DNA of 64,000 nucleotides, taken from contig CM046880.1 of the NCBI GenBank assembly GCA_025667525.1, positions 593,997,895-594,061,894 of the forward strand, given 5' to 3'. The translations under genes were made by a program, and so were the position numbers. Every line of letters begins with the position of its first letter. The first letter of the stretch is position 1. A model generated the notes under the pieces. It worked only from the letters and a program-made list of their open reading frames with translations. It was not told the origin of the DNA and did not search any database. Shown piece by piece: positions 56,920 to 64,000 of this stretch. This stretch comes from Glebionis coronaria (taxonomy: Eukaryota > Streptophyta > Magnoliopsida > Asterales > Asteraceae).

Positions 56920-58616
56920 TGATACTAGCTTTGCAATGGGTTCAAGATTGTGTTCTCGGTATCTCCTCGAATTGATCACGGTTCAAAATGGAATGATTGT
57001 TCTTGGTTACAAATAGGGGTTGGTTTTGGTTAACTGATTTAAATTAAAAGCAAGTATGAAAATGTCGTTGAGTGAAATTAAAGTGTTTAAACTTTATTTA
57101 GAAAATCACTTAAAACATAAAACTTTGCAAAACTTTAAAACTTCAAATCTTAAGCTATCGGAATATAAAAACTCCTATCTATCGGAATGTGATTAAAACT
57201 AGGCCATCGGAATCCCAGATCGGAATGTGCCATCAGAATAAGTATCAAAACAATCCATCGGAATACAACTAAAACGAACCATCGGAATAATCCAAGTGAA
57301 GGTCCATCGGAATGTCAGATACAATTCTGTTGGAATATGGTCTATCGCAATGATCACAATCGGAATATCCTAGATCAGAAAGTTAGATCGGAAAGTTGTA
57401 AACTAAAAATGGGCAGAGTTTCGTCTTACCAAAGACCTTAGTCCCGTCGGAATATGCGATCGCAATGAGCGATCGCAATCCCAGATCGGAATAAGGGGTA
57501 AGTGCCAAACTTATCGCAAAGTAAAACCCTCTTGGGTTATTGCGATACAAACAGGTAACCGTCGGAATGTGTAGAATCCCTAATATTGCGATGGAAGCAA
57601 TGTTAATCCGAAAATGGTGGTAAGTTGAAAACTGAATAAGCACGATCAATAAGCTAACTCATCCGAAACTTAAACAACTCAAAAAGCTTAAATTCGACAA
57701 CTTGTAAAACGTAAACGATTATAAACTTTATGAAATGAACTTAAAAATGACTAAAACCTTTGTGAAATCCGAAAAGCAATAAGCTAAACTTGAAATAAGC
57801 CAATAACCATTAAGAACCTATAGCTTATACATGTATGAGCTTAAAAAGAAACAAGAAAGATTAAACTTTAATCACGAACTCATCCAATCATCCAAACCGT
57901 ATGAAATGAAACAATCGGATCAAGGATTAAGGTAAACTAAGAAATGTAGAAGGAGATTAAAGAACTTAAAAGCTTAACTTGAATTAGATTAATGAAATCC
58001 AAAATACAAAAATTAAAGAAAGCTTAAATTTAAAAGATGAAAACAAAGAAAAATTTAGTGAGAGAAAGTTGGGAACTTTCTCTCTCCAAAACTAGAGAAA
58101 TGAAAAAATGAAAAACTAAGACCCCCTAAGTTGTGAAGTGTAGGCCTATTTATAGGCGTATGCTTTGTGGGCTTGTGAATGGGCTTTGTTCATGGGCTTC
58201 TCTTCTTCTTTCATCTTTAGTCTTTACGTCTCTTTATACAAACGTTTCCGACTTTGGATTTTGAGAAGTGTCGGTGAATAATTCCAACTCGTCTTATATT
58301 CTTTAGTTTAATAGACTTGAGTTCTTCGACATATATGAATCTTCCATCTTTGGCTCCATTCTTTGATAAATCTTCAAATAGGCACAATGACTTCAAATCT
58401 TTTGCATCTCTTGGACAATAGACTTCGTCTTGAGTCTTTTTCTTCGATAAAACCCGTGCAATCCCATGTTTTCTTCAATATTCACCCGGTTGACTCTGAA
58501 AACACAATAAACACAAAAACCACGCATAATTCCAAACAAATGATATTAAATACGTGTTTTGGTCTTATTTTAGCCAGAAATAACTGGTAAAAGGATGGGT
58601 GTTTTCACACCTATCA
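56920..58616 (-). repeat. 5' LTR of Athila copy 2
   Basis: 1697 bp. The TATA box CCTATAAATAGG (minus strand) is at 58145-58156, so U3 is about 0.5 kb and the CGGAAT array (57154-57572) lies in the transcribed R-U5. Few differences from the 3' LTR by eye. Confidence 0.93.
57154..57572. repeat. ATCGGAAT/ATCGCAAT array in Athila copy 2 5' LTR
   Basis: Twin of 47613-48030. The block homologous to the copia leader is at about 57410-57547. Confidence 0.85.
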
Positions 58617-59760
58617 GTAACCTACTACAATATACTTTATTTTCTACCACATCAAAGACGTAAGCAACTTACTACATTATAGTTTCATTCCTAGTGCATT
58701 AGAATGTTAGAGTAGTGCACCACATTTTCTACCTTTGAACAATGTAAACCTACTGCATTACACTTCATTTCTTACCACATCAAAGGCATATGTAACTTAA
58801 CGCATTACAGTTACATTCCTAGTGCATTAGAATGTTAAAGTATTGCACCACATTTTCTATCTTTGAACAACATAAGTCACCTACTACATTACCCTTCATT
58901 TTATACCGCATCAAACGCGTAAGTAACTTACCGCATTACAGTTTCATTCCTAGTGCATTGGAATGTTAAAGTAGTGCAACCCATTTTCTACTTTTGGACA
59001 AAATAAGTAACCTACTACAATACACTACATTTTCTACCACATCAAAGGCATAAGTAACTTACTGCATTATAGGTTCATTCCTAGTGCATTGGGATGTTAG
59101 AGTAGTGCAACACATTTTCTACCTTTGAACAATGTAAACCTACTGCATTACACTTCATTTCTTACCACATCAAAGGCCTATGTAACTTACTGCATTACAG
59201 TTACATTCCTAGTGCATTAGAATGTTAAAGTAGTGCAACACATTTTCTACCTTTGAACAACGTAAGTTACCTACTACATTACCCTCATTTTCTACCGCAT
59301 CAAACGCGTAAGTAACTTACTGCATTACAGTTTCATTCCTAGTGCATTGGAATGTTAAAGTAGTGCAACACATTTTCTACTTTTGAACAACGTAAGTAAC
59401 CTATTACAATACACTACATTTTCTACCACATCAAAGGCGTAAGTAGCTTATTGCATTATAGGTTCATTCCTAGTGCATTGGAATATTAGAGTAGTGCACC
59501 ACATTTTCTACCTTTGAACAATGTAAACCTACTGCATTACACTTCATTTCTTACCACATCAAAGGCATATGTAACCAACTGCATTACAGTTACATTCCTA
59601 CTGCATCAGAATGATAAAGTAATGCATCAAATTTTGTACCTTTGAACAACGTAAGTAACCTACTTCATTACACCTCATTTTCTACCACATCAAACAGTAC
59701 GTAACTTACTGCATTACAGTATCATTCCTAGTGAATTGGAATGTTAAAGTAGATATTATA
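58617..59760. repeat. 130-bp tandem array, right part, with 390-bp higher-order unit
   Basis: Nine monomers start near 58617, 58746, 58874, 59006, 59136, 59267, 59395, 59523 and 59651. Three monomer types alternate as a-b-c three times: a has CCTACTACAATACACTAC, b has AAACCTACTGCATTACAC with TTCATTTCTTACC, c has CTACATTACCC with CCGCATCAAACGCG. So the larger unit is about 390 bp. The array continues from 47033-47376 once the Athila insertion is removed. Confidence 0.88.
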
Positions 59761-60194
59761 TCAAACACTTTGTATGCATAAATAATAAACACACACTTAC
59801 ACATAATCTTCTACATGTTTGCTATCGTACCAAAACATCTACAGTCGTTACTATCATCGGGATCATCACAAGATCGTCGTCCCGATTTTCGATTACCAGA
59901 ATGACTGACGGTACCGTCGCTGATCGTTGTCACCATATTTAGCCACCTTAATCGTTGTAGGTCATCATATATGTTCGAACCATTGTTGATTTACAGTTTG
60001 ATTCGTTTGATATTCAAAGATTTGATGGATTTGATTTGGCTTTGATATGGAAAAGTGATTGGCTTTACTGTGTATGTGTTTTTAAGAAAGATAACTGATC
60101 TTTTTGATTAATATTTAGAAATTTATATAAATGACCCTGAAGTTTGACGTATTTACACAAATAGGTCCGCGTTTTTTTGTTATTTTTGTAATCT
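59761..60194. other. Right subterminal part of element B
   Basis: No gene. It includes a less AT-rich stretch (59870-59960) with CATC/CGTC words, then AT-rich DNA leading to the right TIR. Confidence 0.4.
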
Positions 60195-60246
60195 TGGTTG
60201 ATTTGATCCAAGGGCTAGGATCTCACCGTACCTTTTTTACTATAAC

Positions 60247-60254
<8 letters not shown>

Positions 60255-60283
<29 letters not shown>
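60255..60283. repeat. (TA)n junction between elements B and C
   Basis: About 28 bp of TA between the right TIR of B and the left TIR of C. Confidence 0.93.
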
Positions 60284-60285
<2 letters not shown>

Positions 60286-60431
60286 AGTGGGGTAAAATAA
60301 AACAAAATTTAAAATAAAATAAATGAGGTGGAACCACATGCTGCCATGTGTCCCCCTATTTTTTTTAAAAAAAAAATGGTGTTATTTTGTAATTTTAGAA
60401 ACTTCAGGGGCATTTTTTCAATTTTTACCGA

Positions 60432-60443
60432 AACTATTTATAG
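60432..60443 (+). promoter_or_regulatory. TATA-like box upstream of the transposase gene
   Basis: ACTATTTATAG about 190 bp before the start codon chosen at 60631. Comparable boxes sit at the same place in A and B. Confidence 0.45.
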
Positions 60444-60630
60444 TTCTTTTTCATCTAATTTTTTTAGTTCTTTCTTCTTCTTCGGTTTATCTTAAACTGA
60501 TAAACCCTAACCACCAATAACCACCAATCGGAACTATCGTCGAGATCACCGTCCCAAACCACCGTAACCAACTTCCGTCATCACCGTAACTGTAACCACC
60601 GTATCTCTAACCACTGGTTATTGATTCATT

Positions 60631-63600
60631 ATGTTTACTGAATCTTCGTTCAGTAGTGTTGCGTCGTCATCATCATCATCATCTTCTGGTGTTTTTTGTA
60701 AGTTTTTATCATGGCGTTTTTTTAATACTCTTTATATTAGCTGCATTGTAGTTTAGTTACTTTTAAACTCTTTAGTTCGTACCGCATTATATGTATGTTT
60801 TACTGAATTACATTTTTAAGGTTGATTATATCAGATATTGATTAGAATTCAGATTGATCATAATAGAGATTGATATGTTATTGATGCACATAGGCTTGAT
60901 TTTAAGTCGAAGTTGTTTTACTGCATAATAGGTATTTTTACTGAATTACTTTTTTTAAGCTGATTATATCTGATATTTTTTAGAATAGAGATTGGTTAAA
61001 ATTGAGATTGATCAGAATAGAGATTGATATGTTATTTGATGTACATAGGCTTGATTTTATAGTGGATGTTGTTTTTACTGCATAATAGGTATGTTTTACT
61101 GAATTACAGTTTTTAAGCTTTTTGTTTCAGATATTTATTAGAATAGATATTTATTAGATTTGAGATTGATCTGATTAGAGATTGATATTTATTGATACAC
61201 ATAGTCTTGATTTTATAGTGGAGGTTGTTTTACTGCATAATAGGTATTTTTACTGAATTATTGTTTTTAAGCTGATTATATCAGATATTTATTAGAATAG
61301 AGATTGGTTAAAATTGAGATTGATCAGAATAGAGATTGATATGTTATTTGATGTACATAGGCTTGATTTTATATTGGATGTTGTTTTTACTGCATATAGG
61401 TATGTTTTACTGAATTACAGTTTTTAAGCTTTTTGTTTCAGATATTTATTAGAATAGATATTTATTAGATTTGAGATTGATCAGATTAGAGATTGATATG
61501 TGATTGATACACATAGTCTTGATTTTATAGTGGAGGTTGTTTTACTGCATAATAGGTATTTTTTACTGAATTATTGTTTTTAAGCTGATTATATCAGATA
61601 TTTATTAGAATAGAGATTGGTTAAAATTGAGATTGATCAGAATAGAGATTGATATGTTATTTGATGTACATAGGCTTGATTTTATATTGGATGTTGTTTT
61701 TACTGCATAATAGGTATGTTTTACTGAATTACTTTTTTTAGGTTGATTATATCATGAATTTATTAATATAGAGATTGATTAAAATTGAGATTGATCAGAA
61801 TAGAGATTGATATGTGATTTGATGTTCATAGGCTTGATTTTATAGTCAAGGTTGTTTTACTGCATTATAGGTATTGTTTATTGAATTATGGTTTTAGGTT
61901 TTGTTAAAAGTTTTATATTTTACTGAATCCTTCATAGTTTTTTTTTTATTTTTCATCATTTTATGGTTTTTTTTGTTTTTATTTCTTATTTAACTTATAT
62001 CATTTATCTAGCTTACTTTTTTATTATTTTTTATTTTTGCAACGGCAGATGATTATGAAACAATTACCGTACGAGATCATGTAGGTTACTATAAAGTTGG
62101 TATAGATGGCACTAGGACTTGGTTTCCTGATGAGTTACCACATGGTCAAGTACCTATAGTAGGATGTCAATTTGTTTCAATTGATCAAGCGTACAATTTC
62201 TATGTAGCTTATGGGAAAAAGGGTGGGTTTGATGTTAGGAGAGGTGGAGAGTACAAGGCAGTAGGTTATGATATTCCGACAACAAAGTATTTACTTTGTA
62301 GTAGAGAAGGTTTTCTTCAACCTAAAGATAAAGCTAATGTTGATAATGTAGATGTTGATTTACCAGAAAATGGTGTAGTTGAAGATGGCAGTGGTAGTGG
62401 TGATTTTCAAAGGTTTAGAGATATTAAGAAAAAGCAAATTAGGAGGAAGCCTACGTTTAGGTGTGGGTGTTTGGCGTCAATTCTTATTAAGAAAAAAGGA
62501 AAAATCTTTGAGGTTATTAGTTTCACAGAGGGTCATAATCACCCTCTTGTAGCTGAAAGAGACATGATTTTTATGAAGAATTCGAGGAATGTGGGTTATA
62601 CAAAGCAGCATTTCCTCTATCAAGTTTCGAATGCAAATTTTGGTCCTGCTATAGGGTTTAGATTGATGAAACAGCTTCACGGTGGGTTTGATAACGTTGG
62701 TGTAACAGTTGATGACTGCAAGAATGAAAAAAAGAAGATTACTGTTTTTATTCGTGATCAAGACGCTCAGATGGCTGTAGAGAAGCTGATTAGTCGAAAA
62801 CTTCACTCCCCTGGTTTTTTTGTCAAACATTTTAAAGGTGGTTATTTCTTCTATTATCTGAGTTTTTTTTTCTAGTAAATTAATCTTTTTAGATTTTACT
62901 GCATCATGTTTTATAACTTAAAACATAAACCTTGATGTTTCATTTTTTTACTGAATTAACCATATATTTTAATGCATTTAGATATTATCAAGTAGTTTTT
63001 ATAATTAGTTTCTAATTTTTTTTAGGTCCTGATAATCGCTTGGCTGGTCTATTCTGGGCTGATGAAGAAGGTATCAGAAACTTTGCTACGTTCGGTGACA
63101 TAGTTTCTTTTGATGCGACTTTTCGATCTAACAAGTATAAATTTTTTTCTTTTTTATCTCCAAAAATTATGTTTTTTAGTTTATTATGTTTTTTAATTTG
63201 TTATTATGTTATTTAACTGTAGGTATCAAATGGTTTTTGTTCCCTTTACTGGTATCAACCATCATAACCGCTGTATTACATTTGCTGCTGCTTTGCTTGC
63301 CGATGAGAGTGCGTTAGCTTACATATGGTTGCTTAAAGAATTTATAGAAGCGTTTGGTAAAGCTCCAGAAGTTGTCATCACAGACCAAGATCCGTCAATG
63401 AAGATTGCAATAGCTGAAGTTTTTTGCAATACAGTTCACCGCTTTTGTATGTGGCACATTATGATGAAATTGGGCACGAAGGTATTTTATCTTAAAAAAA
63501 ATTTCAGCTAATGCACCATAATGCACCATAATGCAGTAAATATGCAGTAAATATGCACCATAATGCACCATAATGCACCATAATGCACCATAATGCATAT

Positions 63601-64000
63601 TTTACAACATTTACTGCATATTTACTGCATTATGGTGCATTATGGTGCATTATACTGCAGTAAATATGCATTATGGTGCATTATGGTGCATTATAGTGCA
63701 TAATTACTGCATATTTACTGCATATTTACTGCATATTTCAGCTAATGCACCATAATGCACCATAATGCACCATAATGCAGTAAATATGCAGTAAATGTTG
63801 TAAAATATGCACTATAATGCACCGTAATGCAGTAAATATGCACTATAATGCATTTCATGTTTACTTATAATTATTTTGTTTTTTTATTATAGGTGGGTGC
63901 TGAACTATGTAATAGAACAGATTTTAAGAGACGTATTTCTGACATTGTGTGGACAGACCAAATTACGCCTGAGGTTTTTGAAAGAGAATGGAATTGTATG
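60631..64000 (+). CDS. FAR1-domain MULE transposase, five exons visible, 3' end outside window
   Basis: Exons inferred from GT-AG sites and frame: 60631-60697, 62049-62837, 63026-63134, 63223 to about 63481, 63893 onward. Exon 1 encodes a Ser-rich start (MFTESSFSSV). Exon 2 holds the FAR1-type WRKY-GCM1 zinc finger: FVSIDQAYNFYVAYGKK, then Cys in YLLCSREG, Cys in FRCGCLA, and the H-x-H pair in EGHNHPL. Exons 3-4 hold the MULE core with first acid in VSFDATFRSNKY, second in VITDQDPSM, and the CMWHI motif. Exon 5 continues toward the third acid. The protein would bind DNA and cut the element ends in the nucleus. No stop interrupts the spliced frame. A domesticated host FAR1-RELATED gene is the alternative; the adjacent TIR favours a transposon. 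Confidence 0.8.
60920..61900. repeat. 156-bp tandem array in transposase intron 1 (dimeric higher order)
   Basis: TTACTGCATAATAGGTAT anchors recur at about 60920, 61077, 61232, 61389, 61543, 61702 and 61859, a period of 154-159 bp. Two unit types alternate: one has AAGCTGATTATATCAG with TTAAAATTGAGATTGATC, the other AAGCTTTTTGTTTCAG with TATTAGATTTGAGATTG. The higher-order unit is thus about 311 bp. It lies wholly inside intron 1 (60698-62048). Confidence 0.85.
63509..63855. repeat. Palindromic TGCACCATAATGCA array in transposase intron 4
   Basis: The intron (about 63482-63892) consists almost wholly of TGCACCATAA and TGCAGTAAATA units. A block near 63504-63600 is followed by its inverted form (63600-63735), then by the direct form again from about 63735 to 63850. 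It could fold into long stems in pre-mRNA. Splicing is needed to keep the frame, since the intron has a stop soon after the donor. Confidence 0.85.

Larger units (their letters stand above)
47377..58616 (-). mobile_element. Athila-type Ty3/gypsy retrotransposon, copy 2
   Basis: 11,240 bp with LTRs of exactly 1697 bp each (47377-49073, 56920-58616), TGATACTAG...CTATCA, flanked by GTAGC (47372-47376) and GTAAC (58617-58621), a one-mismatch target duplication. Same internal layout as copy 1, with no nested insertion. The gag-pol has three stops and a frameshift. The LTR ends are related to copy 1 but the middle is a different sequence. Confidence 0.93.
43682..60254 (+). mobile_element. MULE-like TIR element B (interrupted by Athila copy 2)
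   Basis: Left terminus GTTGGGATAAAATAAAAAAG continuing ATTTTATAATAAAAAAGGTAGG; right terminus at 60195-60254 (minus strand GGGTAGGGTTATAGTAAAAAAG, then CCTAGCCCTTGGATCAAA, also present at the right end of A). Without Athila copy 2 it is about 5.3 kb, close to A. It holds a fused remnant of a FAR1/MULE transposase (45426-45905), a 22-bp tandem array and a 130-bp higher-order array. Non-autonomous. Confidence 0.6.
60284..64000 (+). mobile_element. MULE-like element C with FAR1/MULE transposase (right end outside window)
   Basis: Left terminus GGAGTGGGGTAAAATAAAAC..., followed by AGGTGGAACCACATGCTGCC, matches the left ends of A (GGGTGGAACCACAAGCCGCC) and B. Inside come a TATA-like box, a CCACC-rich leader, and a transposase gene with introns. 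This makes C the likely source of activity for the family. The right terminus is beyond the window, so completeness cannot be judged. Confidence 0.65.

Noticed and set aside
62477..62830. 117-codon minus-strand frame opposite the FAR1 exon
   Set aside because: Shadow of exon 2; the plus strand carries clear FAR1 motifs.
63395..63598. Minus-strand frame rich in His-Tyr-Gly-Ala
   Set aside because: Translation of the TGCACCATAA array.

Overview
The window is plant nuclear DNA from a repeat-rich intergenic region. It has no bacterial-style genes, and I found no tRNA, rRNA or CRISPR. Plant origin rests on Athila-type and chromovirus-type Ty3/gypsy elements, a Ty1/copia element with a long coiled-coil Gag, plant-type hAT and MITE elements, and a FAR1-domain MULE transposase with GT-AG introns. 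The copia Gag resembles (from memory) polyproteins common in Asteraceae assemblies, so a composite-family plant is my best guess; this is inference.

The backbone is a train of TIR elements joined end to end through (TA)n microsatellites. Element D (left end outside the window, right end near 13692) is followed by (TA)74, a 197-bp hairpin MITE (13841-14037), (TA)66, element E (14198-15120), (TA)n, element A (15167-43653), (TA)n/(GA)n, element B (43682-60254), (TA)n, and element C (60284 to beyond 64000). C carries a multi-exon FAR1 + MULE transposase gene that looks intact as far as it runs. A and B look like decayed, non-autonomous relatives of C: A keeps a SWIM zinc-finger fragment, and B keeps the first residues of the FAR1 exon plus a C-terminal zinc-knuckle-like segment. 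Their non-coding DNA is full of short TGATGCAGTA / TACTGCATTATAG motifs and higher-order tandem arrays.

LTR retrotransposons are nested in the train. (1) 2469-12532: chromovirus-like gypsy, + strand, in D; 2.7-kb LTRs that look nearly identical, TSD ACGAC, interior decayed. (2) 18516-41588: Athila copy 1, - strand, in A; TSD ACACT. (3) 21673-33824: a 12-kb copia, - strand, inside Athila copy 1; TSD TTAAG. (4) 47377-58616: Athila copy 2, - strand, inside a 130-bp tandem array of B; TSD GTAGC/GTAAC. Two small hAT-like elements and a candidate Tourist-like MITE sit in D.

All LTR retrotransposon coding regions carry stops or frameshifts, so none looks autonomous. The most unusual signal is an array of CGGAAT/CGCAAT motifs in the transcribed 5' leaders of both Athila copies and of the unrelated copia element, with about 135 bp of apparent homology between the copia leader and the LTR of Athila copy 2. 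All alignments were made by eye; percent identities and ages were not computed.
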